Part shown: positions 8,447 through 17,600 of the stretch, one piece after another
Layout: every line of letters starts with the position of its first letter
Numbering within the stretch: the first letter of the stretch is position 1
Source of the DNA: SZUA-146 sp963922815
GTDB lineage: Bacteria; Pseudomonadota; Gammaproteobacteria; Steroidobacterales; SZUA-146
Length of the DNA: 18,882 nt
Direction of reading: 5' to 3'
Assembly: GCA_963922815.1 (NCBI GenBank)
Contig: CAWUKD010000063.1
Coordinates: forward strand, 1 to 18,882
Position numbers and translations under genes: made by a program
The notes under the pieces: model-generated
Told to the model about the DNA's origin: nothing
Seen by the model: the letters and a program-made list of their open reading frames with translations, nothing else
The model's database searches: none

Positions 8447-9543
8447 TCGCGAAGCAAGCAAAATGTCTGATGATCTATGTGATGGCAGCGCTGTCGACCA
8501 TGGCCGGTGCAAGTGAATACCCGTTTGATGAGCAGTATTGGAACGTCAGCGCCAGAGAGACGTCATTTGTTACGTATCGTGGCGAGCAGGCTTTGAAGAT
8601 TAAGGGTGGCTATGCCACTGTTATCGACGTTGAGCAAACAGACGGCCTGATCGAATTTGATATCGCAGTGTCTGAGCAGCGCGGTTTCGCCGGGGCAATT
8701 TTTCGCGTTCAGGACTTGCAAAACTACGAACATTTTTACGTGCGGGGTCACCAGTCCGGTAAGCCGGACGCAACGCAGTATACGCCTGTGTTTAATGGCG
8801 TCAGCGGGTGGCAGCTTTACCACGGGCCCGGTTTCGGTGTGCCGGTATCGTTTCCAGCGGACGAGTGGATGCACGTCAGGATTGCCTTTGCCGGAGATCG
8901 TGCCGACATATACATCGATTCGGATACGCCACAGCTAACCGTCGCAAAGCTGAAGCGGCCTCTGGCAGGCGGAGGGGTAGGGGTTGGAGCTGGCAACTTT
9001 GCGCCGGCGCATTTTGCCAATTTCGAGGTAAAGCCGCTGCCCGCGGGTTATCGGTTTGCGGCGGATCCACCTCTTGAACAGGCTGCCGCGGCTGGTACGG
9101 TAATGTCGTGGCAAGTGTCTCGGCCGTTTCCGGTTGCCGAAGCGACTGAGCAGGCCAGTGCGAATCATCGTTGGCAGGTTCTGCCTGCAGAACCCACCGG
9201 TATCACGAACCTGGCTCAAATTACCGGAGTAAATCGCGATAACCGCGCCGTAATTGCAAGACTCAGGCTCCACGCGCCTGAGAAGCAGCATTGCCTGCTG
9301 AGTCTTGGTTACAGCGACGACGTTACCGTGTACGTCAATGGCGAGCCGGTCTATAGCGGTTCAAACCGGTATCAGACGCGTGACTATCGGTACCTCGGAA
9401 CGATAGGGTTGTTTGATCGTCCCTATCTTCCTCTGAAATCGGGCGAGAACGAGGTCAGGTTTGTTGTGACCGAAGCGTTTGGCGGCTGGGGCATTCTCGC
9501 CAGGCTTGAAGACGGGTCTGCCTGCACGATTATCAAACCCTGA
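8443..9543 (+). CDS. Exported protein with LamG-like (concanavalin A-type) domain and C-terminal beta-sandwich
   Basis: The 366-residue product has a hydrophobic N-terminus (CLMIYVMAALSTMAGAS), a probable Sec signal with cleavage near GAS-EYP. Residues of about 30-200 read like a LamG/DUF1080-type jelly roll: ALKIKGGYATVIDV, GLIEFDIAVSE, GFAGAIFRVQD, the WMHVRIAFAGDRADIYID strand pair and AHFANFEV. A second, galactose-binding-like beta domain occupies the C-terminal third (LLSLGYSDDVTVYVNGEPVY, LKSGENEVRFVV). AGGAG at 8432-8436 and the ATGA overlap with the upstream MBL gene show coupling. No catalytic residues can be assigned. A role in binding a sugar or other ligand handled by its hydrolase partner is inference. 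Confidence 0.8.
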   Translation: MIAKQAKCLMIYVMAALSTMAGASEYPFDEQYWNVSARETSFVTYRGEQALKIKGGYATVIDVEQTDGLIEFDIAVSEQRGFAGAIFRVQDLQNYEHFYVRGHQSGKPDATQYTPVFNGVSGWQLYHGPGFGVPVSFPADEWMHVRIAFAGDRADIYIDSDTPQLTVAKLKRPLAGGGVGVGAGNFAPAHFANFEVKPLPAGYRFAADPPLEQAAAAGTVMSWQVSRPFPVAEATEQASANHRWQVLPAEPTGITNLAQITGVNRDNRAVIARLRLHAPEKQHCLLSLGYSDDVTVYVNGEPVYSGSNRYQTRDYRYLGTIGLFDRPYLPLKSGENEVRFVVTEAFGGWGILARLEDGSACTIIKP

Positions 9544-9560
9544 TAATACGGGGTGAAACA

Positions 9561-9580
9561 CGGCGTCCTGTCCGACGCCG
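9561..9580 (+). terminator. GC hairpin after the MBL-LamG operon
   Basis: CGGCGTC and GACGCCG form a perfect 7-bp stem with a 6-nt loop, 18 nt after the stop. There is no T run, so it may be a weak or Rho-assisted terminator or an mRNA 3' end stabiliser. Confidence 0.35.
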
Positions 9581-9618
9581 ATGCCTGGGCCGTATGTTCA
9601 ATCCCAAACCGGATAACA

Positions 9619-9637
9619 CCGTCAGTCGCGCTGACGG
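9619..9637 (+). terminator. Second hairpin followed by a pyrimidine-rich stretch
   Basis: CCGTCAG and CTGACGG form a perfect 7-bp stem around TCGCG. The following sequence to 9656 is T/C-rich and ends in TTTT. It is a possible imperfect terminator for the operon upstream. Confidence 0.35.
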
Positions 9638-9817
9638 GCTTTACTATCTCCTTTTGAACTGGCGGGCGATTCCGACAGGTCTTCGGGTCTGACGCAGATG
9701 GAGCACGGGGTTGACGCTGATTGATTGTGGCGGGATGCGTGAGAATCCGGTACTTGGCTTGCACCATCGGTTCCTCCCCGGCCCGGTTCCACGGTGTGCC
9801 CCATGAGCTGATCTATT

Positions 9818-9826
9818 TGGTACAAT
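9818..9826 (+). promoter_or_regulatory. Extended -10 promoter of the DUF3127 gene
   Basis: TGGTACAAT fits the extended -10 pattern TGnTATAAT with one mismatch. No convincing -35 lies 16-18 nt upstream, as is usual for extended -10 promoters. Transcription would begin near 9833, giving a leader of about 75 nt. Confidence 0.45.
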
Positions 9827-9908
9827 GCCGGCGATCGCGAGAATCCGTTCTGCCGATCACATTGTTTAGCCGAATCCGTATTTCAGTCTCACAGGAGAAT
9901 GCCACACC

Positions 9909-10298
9909 ATGTCACAAAGCTATCAAGCCCAGGGAATCATTCACTCCATTGGCGAAACTACCGAATACGGAAACAATGGCTTTACGAAGCGAGAGTTTGT
10001 TCTGAAGCTGACGGGCGAAAATGAAAATCCGACCTACCCCAATCACATCGCTCTTGAGCTGATCAAAGACAAGTGCTCGATGATGGATAGCTACAATGTC
10101 GGTGACGAGATTGAGGTGCACTTTAACCTCTCAGGCCGGCTTTGGTCAGGCGGTGGCAAACCGGAAAAATGCTTTACCAGTTTGCAGGCATGGCGCATTA
10201 CCTCGGCGTCGGACCAGACGCAGGCACCAGCCACGGAAGATCCGATGTCGTCGGAGCCGCCCTTTAACGACACCCAATACGATGACGTTCCTTTCTGA
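9909..10298 (+). CDS. DUF3127 OB-fold protein with SSB-like acidic C-terminus
   Basis: This 129-residue cytosolic protein has a compact beta-rich domain at about residues 3-97 (YQAQGIIHSIGETTEYG, FTKREFVLKLTG, VGDEIEVHFNLSGRLW, CFTSLQAWRI). It matches my memory of DUF3127, a small OB-fold family related to single-stranded DNA-binding proteins. A low-complexity linker follows (about 98-119) and the protein ends in DDVPF. That is close to the DDDIPF tip by which bacterial SSB recruits replication and repair partners. AGGAGA at 9893-9898 sits 10 nt before the ATG. The gene is monocistronic, with an extended -10 promoter upstream. ssDNA binding and partner recruitment are inferred; a general OB-fold nucleic-acid binder is the conservative reading. 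Confidence 0.82.
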   Translation: MSQSYQAQGIIHSIGETTEYGNNGFTKREFVLKLTGENENPTYPNHIALELIKDKCSMMDSYNVGDEIEVHFNLSGRLWSGGGKPEKCFTSLQAWRITSASDQTQAPATEDPMSSEPPFNDTQYDDVPF

Positions 10299-10591
10299 GC
10301 CTGATCGATAGGCTACGGCCTTAACACGCTACCAGCCATTATTACGATCAGACGGTGTGCTCGCCGCTCGGAAGACTTCCCGGGCTGGGTGGTTCTCCGC
10401 AGGCTCACTTCTGGTGCTGCCGACAGGGTGCGTGCCGGTTAACTCCGCAGTCATAATCCGGTTTGTGTAATGGAAATAGTTCTCTTTATTTACAGAGAAT
10501 TGCGGCTTTTTTGAGGAACGGGCGGACGTTATTTCGGCTGACAGAACTTGCGCCCGCACGGGCCAAGGGCCAATTGTAATCAAAGTGCGAA

Positions 10592-10619
10592 TTGACTAGT
10601 GTGGTGACTGGACGATAAA
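10592..10619 (+). promoter_or_regulatory. Candidate sigma70 promoter of the SBBP propeller gene
   Basis: TTGACT (10592-10597) and GATAAA (10614-10619) are separated by 16 nt, matching 5/6 and 4/6 of the consensus. It lies about 95 nt upstream of the GTG start. Confidence 0.45.
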
Positions 10620-10625
10620 AAATAT

Positions 10626-10644
10626 CGGGCGACCAGGTTGCCCG
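10626..10644. promoter_or_regulatory. Inverted repeat at the expected transcription start
   Basis: CGGGCGACC and GGTTGCCCG flank a single A and are complementary apart from one G-T pair. In RNA this gives a stem of about 7-8 bp. As DNA it could be an operator overlapping the start site of the putative promoter. Confidence 0.35.
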
Positions 10645-10711
10645 GCTGGCGAGAACAAGCCTGTATAACAATTCGGCGGGGCCAATCGACGCGAGCCCCA
10701 GGGAGCTGCCT

Positions 10712-13700
10712 GTGCAACACACGACTCGTTACCGTTCTTATAACCGTATTTTTTCGGCCTCGATTAGCCTGCTGATCGTCGGCATGTTGACCTTCGGCAC
10801 TGCAACCGCTTACGGCACCGGTCTAGATACCGTCAAGACGCCTCAGCGGGAGCTCTTGTTTGAGCAAAATCATGGTCAGTATGATCCGTCTGTGGATTAC
10901 GTGGCGCGTGGCAAGGGCTACGCTGTCATACTCGGATCAACGCCGGTCGTGGAACTCTATCGCTACCGCCAAAAACCGGCGGCCAGGAAGCCGTTGGTCG
11001 ACGAGTACGCACACTCCGCACCCGAGCTTGAATCCATGGCTCGCATTGGACTGAAAGTGCTTGGCGCTCGCGAAGATGCAACGGCCACGCCGTTGCAAAA
11101 AGGAAAAGCGCTATCACATTATCTTTTAGGTGATGAATCAGATTGGCGCACCGATGTTCCCAATTTCGAACGCATCCGATATGACGAGGTTTTACCGCAG
11201 GTAGACGTTGAATATTATGGGAGAGACGGGCGATTGGAATACGACTTCGTCGTCAAGCCAGGCGGCGACCCGGATCCGATCAGGTTCCGGTTTGAGGGGG
11301 CCGATGCGGTTCGGGTCAAGGAAAACGGCGATCTGATTATCAGCGTCGGCGAGAACGAAATTGTTCAGCGCGCACCGCTGACTTACCAGATTGATGACAA
11401 TGGACAGCGGCAGATCGTGTCTTCGGCTTATCGGGTTGAGGGTGACGTGATCGGATTTGAACTGGCCGAGTGGGATGCTTCGCGAACGCTGGTTATCGAT
11501 CCGGTGCTCGAATACTCCCGATATTACGGTGGTGCTCAGTCTGATATTGCCAGAGAAGTCGAACTGGATGCGTCCGGAAACATCTATGTCATCGGCGAGA
11601 GCACCAGCGCCGGGCTGGGTACACCAGGCGCATTGCTCGAATCGATTGCGGGCGAGCGTCTGGAACTGGAAAGTTTTCCGTTTTGTGCTTCCTGTACCGA
11701 TAATCCCGTCGGCGGGCAGGTCAGACGGGTAAAGATCACCCGGGCCAACAATGTGTTCGTCACCAAGTTTAGTCCTGATGGGCAGACGGTCATCTGGTCG
11801 ACCTATTTCAATGGGTCACTGAACGGTTCGCTGACCCTCGGTATTGATTCCGCTGGTGTATCCGATGCGGGAGAGGTTGCCTTCGGAGTGACCACTGCGA
11901 GCGACGGACTTCCACTGGTCAATCAGACACAGAGTTATTCACCCTTCAAAAACAATGCGTATGTTGCCAAGCTCAATAGTGCAGGCAACGGATTGATTTT
12001 CGGTACCTACCTTGACCTGGGTGACTTTTTCGGCTGGGTCAGGGGGCTGGACGTTGCGGCGACCGGCGAGGTTGCGGTCTCCGGAATTCTGTCCAGAGAC
12101 AACACGTTTCCGGTGGTGGGTGGAATTGCCAGCCAGAGTTGCATAATGAATGCTGACGAGAACGAGTCGACCGACGGATATGTTGCGCTCTTTGACACCA
12201 GCGGTTCGCTCTCCTTTTCAACGTGCCTGGGCGGTGACATCAGGGGAGGTTCGTCGCTCGAGGGGCTGCGAGGCGTTGCGATCGGCGATGACGGTGATCT
12301 GTATGTACTCGGGTATAGCTCGATGACTGATTTTCCGCTGGTGAATCCGATTCAGTCGACTATTAATGTCATTGGCGGTCGCGATATGACTGTTTCGCAG
12401 ATTGATCCTGCGACGGGTACATTGGAATTCTCTACCTATTTCGGGCCGAGTGATGCCAGTTTGCCGCCCGGCGAATTCGGGGCGTTTCAAATTCTGTTTC
12501 CCCTGGGTATCAAGGTAGACAGTGGCGGAAACATCATCGTCACAGGCCAGGTCAACTCATTGTCGTATCCGGTGGTCAATGCGTTTCAGCCCAATCTCGG
12601 CGTTCCTCGAAGTTCCGATCAGTTCCGCCTGGGAACGATTGAAAGCGACGTGGCCGATGTTTACGTGACGAAACTTCATCCCGCCAGCGGCGTGGTGTTT
12701 TCAACCTATCTGGGTGGAAGTCAGCCGGAGGGTGGCCTACCGGCTCTGGCGCTGGACGATGATGACAATATCTACGTTGGAGTCGTGACAACGTCAGATG
12801 ATTTTCCCGTACTGAACGCCGTACAGTCGAGCAAAACTGGCAATTCCAGCATGGCACTGAGTCAGTTTGCGCCGAGCGGTGCGCTGGCATCCTCGACGTA
12901 TTTAGGTGGCAGCAACGACAACACGATACAGACTCCCGGAGGGGTTGCCGTAAGCGACGATGGTAAAATTGTCATGGCGGGCTATACCCGGTCATCGGAT
13001 TTTCCGATTGTTGGCTCCGGAACCAGTTACGCAGGAGGCTTCGATGTAACGCTGGCAATCTTCGACCCAGCGGGTGATACCGATACGGATGGCGACGGCG
13101 TGCCCGACGCCGTGGACGCATTCCCGGGAAATGCGATGGAATGGCGCGACACCGACAGTGACATGACGGGTGACAACGCGGACACCGACGATGACGGAGA
13201 TGGTGTGCCTGACGGCGCCGATCAATTCCCCCTGGATGGCAGTGAATCGGCCGATGCGGATGGCGACGGCGCCGGAGACAATCTGGACCAGTTTGACGTA
13301 GATCCAAGCAACTACTTTGACCTCGACAGCGACGGAACCCCGGATTTCCTGGATTCGGATTCTGATGGTGACGGCGTTGATTCGTCATTTGATCAATTCG
13401 ACTATGATGCAAGTGAAACGACTGATACCGATCTGGATGGCATTGGCAATAACGCTGATAGCGACGATGATGGCGATGGCTTTCCCGATGCTCTGGACCT
13501 GAGTCCTCTTGACCCCAATTTCCCGGCACAGGGCTATGAAAGCTACGATCCGTTCAACGTTAATGCGTTCCTGTCTCCGTGGCCGGCCGGCTATAGCGAC
13601 GTGGCGGGTGCCGATGAGAGCTGGACCGCGGCGCTCGATGAGGCCTATCAAGGCAACGTTAGTTTCAGCAACATTATTATTGATGACGGCCAGTCGGCGG

Positions 13701-14242
13701 CGATCCAGTTCACCGACGCGCTTACTGGTGGCGCGCTCAAGTTCTGGTACAAGGTAGACAGCCAGGAGAATTTTGACCTGTTTACGTTCAGCATTGATGG
13801 TGTTGTTGAGCTCACGGCCTCGGGCGATTCAGGCTGGCAGGAATTTGAGACTACGATTACGGCCGGTGTGCACACGCTTGAGTGGCGCTATACCAAAGAC
13901 GGCTCGATCTCTGAAGGTGCGGATGCGGCCTGGTTCGACAATCTGACTCTGGATATCGACGGTGACGGCGCAACAGACGACGTTGATAACTGTGTGCTGA
14001 CGCCCAATCCTGCGCAGCGCGATACGGACGGCGACGGGTTTGGGAATTTCTGCGACGCTGATTTAAACGATGATTGTGCGGTTAACTTTATCGATTTGTC
14101 GATTCTGGCCAATCTGTTCTTGTCTGCCGACCCGGATGCCGATTTTAACGGCGACGGTACGGTCAACTTCGTGGATATCGCGCTGTTTTCACCGCTGTTT
14201 GGACTGGCTCCCGGGCCCAGCAGTATCGCGAGCTGCCCGTAG
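10712..14242 (+). CDS. Secreted SBBP beta-propeller protein with Asp-rich ladder, jelly roll and C-terminal TSP3-dockerin-like module
   Basis: The start is GTG with GGGAG at 10701-10705. The 1176-residue product has a signal peptide (hydrophobic ISLLIVGMLTFGTATAYG). Residues of about 45-265 match the N-terminal domain that typically precedes SBBP repeats (DUF7948-like; FEQNHGQYDPSVDYVARGKG ... SRTLVIDPVLEYS). About seven SBBP-like propeller blades follow to about 785, with recurring STYLGGS, D-x-x-GN-IYV and D-FP-V-N motifs. Residues of about 789-934 form a ladder of D-x-D-x-DG-x-x-D Ca-binding repeats. A jelly-roll domain follows at about 943-1078 (GGALKFWYKVDS, SGWQEFETTITAGVHTLEW). The last 96 residues are the TSP3-dockerin-like module shared with two neighbours. 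The protein is probably a calcium-stabilised extracellular or surface protein; ligand and function are unknown. Confidence 0.87.
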   Translation: MQHTTRYRSYNRIFSASISLLIVGMLTFGTATAYGTGLDTVKTPQRELLFEQNHGQYDPSVDYVARGKGYAVILGSTPVVELYRYRQKPAARKPLVDEYAHSAPELESMARIGLKVLGAREDATATPLQKGKALSHYLLGDESDWRTDVPNFERIRYDEVLPQVDVEYYGRDGRLEYDFVVKPGGDPDPIRFRFEGADAVRVKENGDLIISVGENEIVQRAPLTYQIDDNGQRQIVSSAYRVEGDVIGFELAEWDASRTLVIDPVLEYSRYYGGAQSDIAREVELDASGNIYVIGESTSAGLGTPGALLESIAGERLELESFPFCASCTDNPVGGQVRRVKITRANNVFVTKFSPDGQTVIWSTYFNGSLNGSLTLGIDSAGVSDAGEVAFGVTTASDGLPLVNQTQSYSPFKNNAYVAKLNSAGNGLIFGTYLDLGDFFGWVRGLDVAATGEVAVSGILSRDNTFPVVGGIASQSCIMNADENESTDGYVALFDTSGSLSFSTCLGGDIRGGSSLEGLRGVAIGDDGDLYVLGYSSMTDFPLVNPIQSTINVIGGRDMTVSQIDPATGTLEFSTYFGPSDASLPPGEFGAFQILFPLGIKVDSGGNIIVTGQVNSLSYPVVNAFQPNLGVPRSSDQFRLGTIESDVADVYVTKLHPASGVVFSTYLGGSQPEGGLPALALDDDDNIYVGVVTTSDDFPVLNAVQSSKTGNSSMALSQFAPSGALASSTYLGGSNDNTIQTPGGVAVSDDGKIVMAGYTRSSDFPIVGSGTSYAGGFDVTLAIFDPAGDTDTDGDGVPDAVDAFPGNAMEWRDTDSDMTGDNADTDDDGDGVPDGADQFPLDGSESADADGDGAGDNLDQFDVDPSNYFDLDSDGTPDFLDSDSDGDGVDSSFDQFDYDASETTDTDLDGIGNNADSDDDGDGFPDALDLSPLDPNFPAQGYESYDPFNVNAFLSPWPAGYSDVAGADESWTAALDEAYQGNVSFSNIIIDDGQSAAIQFTDALTGGALKFWYKVDSQENFDLFTFSIDGVVELTASGDSGWQEFETTITAGVHTLEWRYTKDGSISEGADAAWFDNLTLDIDGDGATDDVDNCVLTPNPAQRDTDGDGFGNFCDADLNDDCAVNFIDLSILANLFLSADPDADFNGDGTVNFVDIALFSPLFGLAPGPSSIASCP
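13952..14239 (+). other. C-terminal TSP3 plus dockerin-like module, copy 2 of 3
   Basis: It encodes DIDGDGATDDVDNC, DTDGDGFGNFCD, the loops DLNDDCAVNFID and DFNGDGTVNFVD, then PGPSSIASCP at the very end. It aligns without large gaps with copies 1 and 3, and the four cysteines are conserved. Confidence 0.85.
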
Positions 14243-14664
14243 AGCCGGCGATTCGGTTGACCATAGAGCGGTCGGACCGGGCAGGGGTGAAAGCGGATAA
14301 CTGAAGACGCGGAGGGTAGTAGTGCCTTCCGTGCCTTGTCCGTACGCCGGACCCGATTTACGGCAGGGCGATTGACGTCGCTAACTCGTATGTCTTCTTT
14401 GCGCTCCAATGACACCGGACTTCATATGGTTTCTTCGATATAGCGCTAACCGTTTGACTTGATGACTGTGCCTCGGGCGTTATGTCAAAGGTAGCAACCA
14501 CTTGGTGATTGCGCGTATAAAGGACCCGCTATCTCGAACCGTTAGGCTAAACTCATCACAAAATGCAGGGGGGCTTTCCAGACTCCTCGCGTCATCCGAT
14601 TGCTGCTGGATGCCTTCCCGGGCCCGGCAGATGGTCGGGCTAAAAAACAATTCAGGGGAATAAA
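14243..14664. other. Intergenic region, 422 nt
   Basis: No credible gene, tRNA or strong terminator is visible. Small inverted repeats occur, such as GTCCG/CGGAC at 14338-14352 and GCCCG/CGGGC at 14622-14640. TTGACT at 14454 lacks a well-placed -10. The promoter of the nuclease gene presumably lies here but I cannot fix it. Confidence 0.4.
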
Positions 14665-17600
14665 ATGCGAACATCGATAATTGTGTCTATTGCAATGACG
14701 GCACTTATGGCGCTGGCTCATCCGGCGTCGGCCGACTTGCGTATCAGCGGCGTTATTGACGGCCCGCTCACGGGTGGCACGCCAAAGGCCATTGAGCTCT
14801 ATGTGGTCTCTGATATCCCAGACTTGTCGATTTACGGTGTGGGCTCGGCCAATAATGGCGGCGGTACCGACGGCCAAGAGTTCGGCTTTCCGGCAGTTGC
14901 CGCAACGGCTGGCAGCTATATCTACGTGGCCAGTCAGGGGCCACAGTTTCAGGCATTTTTTGGCTTTCTTCCCGATTACACGAATGGCGCCGCGGAAATC
15001 AATGGCGACGACGCCATAGAACTGTTTGAGAATGGAGCGGTGATTGATGTGTTCGGTGACATTAATGTCGATGGCTCAGGCACACCCTGGGAGTACCTTG
15101 ACGGCTGGGCTTACCGCGCCACCGGTACCGGACCGGACGGTACGACGTTTTCGATTGGTAACTGGACGTTCAGCGGCGCCAACGCGCTGGATGGCGAACC
15201 CTCAAACAGTACTGCAGCCACGCCGTTTCCGATTGGAACCTACACCGACGGTCCTGCGGTGGATGTGCCGCCTACGGTTGGCAGTACGACTCCTTCCGAT
15301 GGTGCCATCAACGTAGCGGTTAACGCCGATATTCAAATTACGTTCAGCGAAACGGTTACGGTGACGGGCACCTGGTTTAATCTTCTTTGTGATACCAGTG
15401 GCGCCCTGACAGGCACCGTATCGAGCGGTGACAGCAAGACCTACCTGATCGATCCGTCTGCCGACTTTGCGGCGGGCGAAAGCTGCACGGTGACGGTGCT
15501 CGCAGCCCAGGTTGCTGATCAGGATGCTCCGGCCGACAATATGGCTCTGGATTTCAGCTTTGATTTTGACGTGCTTTCTCCACCGTCTCTCGTGTTTATT
15601 CACGATGTGCAGGGCGCTGGTGCCAGCAGCCCGTTCGCAAATCCTGATCAGACCGTCGTTGTTGAGGGCGTTGTGACAGGTGACTTTCAGGATGGTGACG
15701 CCAACGAACAGGACAACCTGCAGGGCTTTTATTTGCAGGAAGAAGATGCGGATGCAGACGCAGACCCTCTCACGTCGGAGGGTATCTTCGTCTTTGATGG
15801 ATCGACCCCGCTGGATGTGAATGCAGGCGATCAGGTTCGGGTTACCGGTAACGCGACCGAGTTTTTCGGCGAAACCCAGATTTCCGCGATTCAGGTCGAA
15901 GTGATTGGAAGCGGCTTTTCAGTGACTCCGGCGACCGTCAATTTACCTACAGCCGGCGTGGTTCTCGCTAACGGCGAGTACATTCCGGATCTGGAGCAAT
16001 ATGAAGGGATGCTCGTATCGTTCCCCGCCATGTTGACGGTATCCGAACTGTTCAATCTCGATCGCTATGGCGAGCTGCTGCTCGGGCAGGGCGGGCGCTT
16101 TGTTCAGTTTACGAATAACAACGCACCTGACGCCGCCGGTTTACTTGCTCATCAACAGAATCTTGCCAGCCGCAGTATCATGCTGGACGACGGCATGACG
16201 TTTCAGAATCCGGATCCTATTCGTTACCCGGCCCCCGGACTGCCCAACATGGTTGGTGCAACGGTTCGTGCTGGCGACACCGTATCGGGTCTGACGGGCA
16301 ACATTCGCTACAGCCGCGCAAGCGGCGGCTCCGGCGACGAAACCTATCGCCTGATGCCGACCGTGGAGCCTGTATTCGTTTCGACGAACCCCGGCCCTGT
16401 AACGGCACCCGATGTCGGAGGCTCATTGCAGGTGGCGAGTTTCAATGTGCTGAACTATTTCACCACTCTGGACGGCGCGGGTTCCATTTGCGGACCAGCG
16501 ATGGATCAGGGGTGTCGTGGCGCAGACAGTCAGGATGAGTTTGACCGACAGCACGCGAAGCTTATGACCGCGATGTTACTGCTGGACGCAGACATCGTTG
16601 GACTCATCGAACTAGAAAACAATGAGTCTGCAGCGCTGCAGAGCATTGTAGATGGACTCAATTCGGTTGCCGGTGCAGGCACCTATGACTTTGTCGATAC
16701 AGGTACTATCGGCGACGATGCAATTCGTCAGGGTTTGATCTATAAGACCGGCACTGTTGCTCCCTCTGGCGACTTTGCCATTCTTGATAGCAGCGTCGAT
16801 CCGTTATTCAACGACACGAGAAATCGTCCGGTACTTGCACAGACCTTCGAGGAAATTGCGACGGGCGGCCTGTTCACGATTGCGGTTAATCACCTCAAAT
16901 CAAAAGGCTCAAGCTGTGACAGTATTGGTGATCCCGATGTTGGCGATGGACAGGGTAACTGCAACCTGACACGTACCAATGCCGCCATCGCCCAGGCGAA
17001 TTGGCTGCTGACCGATCCTACCGGCAGCGGGGACCCGGACTACGTGATCATGGGTGATCTGAATGCTTACCTGCAGGAAGATCCGGTGATTGCGATCGAG
17101 ACTGCCGGGTATACGAATTTGCTGAGTGCGCTTGATGCTACGGATGCCTATTCGTTCCTGTTTGGCGGTCAGATCGGAGCGCTCGATCACGCGCTGAGTA
17201 CGCCTGAGCTTGCGACCCAGGTTACTGGTGTTGCCGCCTGGCACCTCAATGCCGATGAAGCCGATGCGATTGACTACAATCTCGATTTTGGACGCAACCC
17301 GGCGATTTTCGATGGCACGGTTGCCAACCGGGCTTCAGACCATGACGCGATTGTTATTGGTCTGAATCTGATCGTGGATGATACAGATGGAGACGGTGTC
17401 TCTGATGCGGTAGACAACTGCATTGACATTGCGAATGCCTCGCAGCTCGATAGTAACGGCGATGGATTTGGCAACGCGTGCGACGCCGATACCAATAACG
17501 ACTGTATTGTAAATTTCGTGGATTTCAGTTTGTTTGCCGGTGTGTTCAATACGCCGGACGCCGATCACGATTTCAATGGAGATGGGGCGGCCAACTTCAT

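Larger units (their letters stand above)
9544..9908. other. Intergenic region, 365 nt
   Basis: It holds two short GC hairpins just after the LamG-like gene, an extended -10 promoter, and the leader of the DUF3127 gene. A minus-strand frame starting at 9767 has a good SD-like GGGGAGG, but its protein looks like non-coding sequence and runs antisense into the upstream gene, so it is not called. Confidence 0.5.
10299..10711. other. Intergenic region, 413 nt
   Basis: No coding frame here looks real and no tRNA is evident. TTCTCT and AGAGAA (10480-10499) form a weak hairpin followed after several bases by a T6 run, possibly terminating the DUF3127 transcript. The right third holds a promoter-like pair and a leader hairpin for the next gene. 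Confidence 0.45.

Noticed and set aside
9423..9767. Minus-strand frame with SD-like GGGGAGG before its ATG
   Set aside because: The SD is good, but the protein has no recognisable composition or motif, overlaps the 3' end of the LamG-like gene antisense, and spans two hairpins. A small gene is not excluded.
13076..13519. Repeated GATGGCGATGG-like DNA as a possible CRISPR or tandem repeat array
   Set aside because: The repetition is at the protein level (Asp/Gly Ca loops) with irregular spacing and no constant repeat unit or spacers.
12972..13529. His/Arg-rich minus-strand frame of 185 residues
   Set aside because: It is the antisense reading of the Asp/Gly Ca-binding ladder; the His/Arg richness follows from GAT/GAC codons read backwards.
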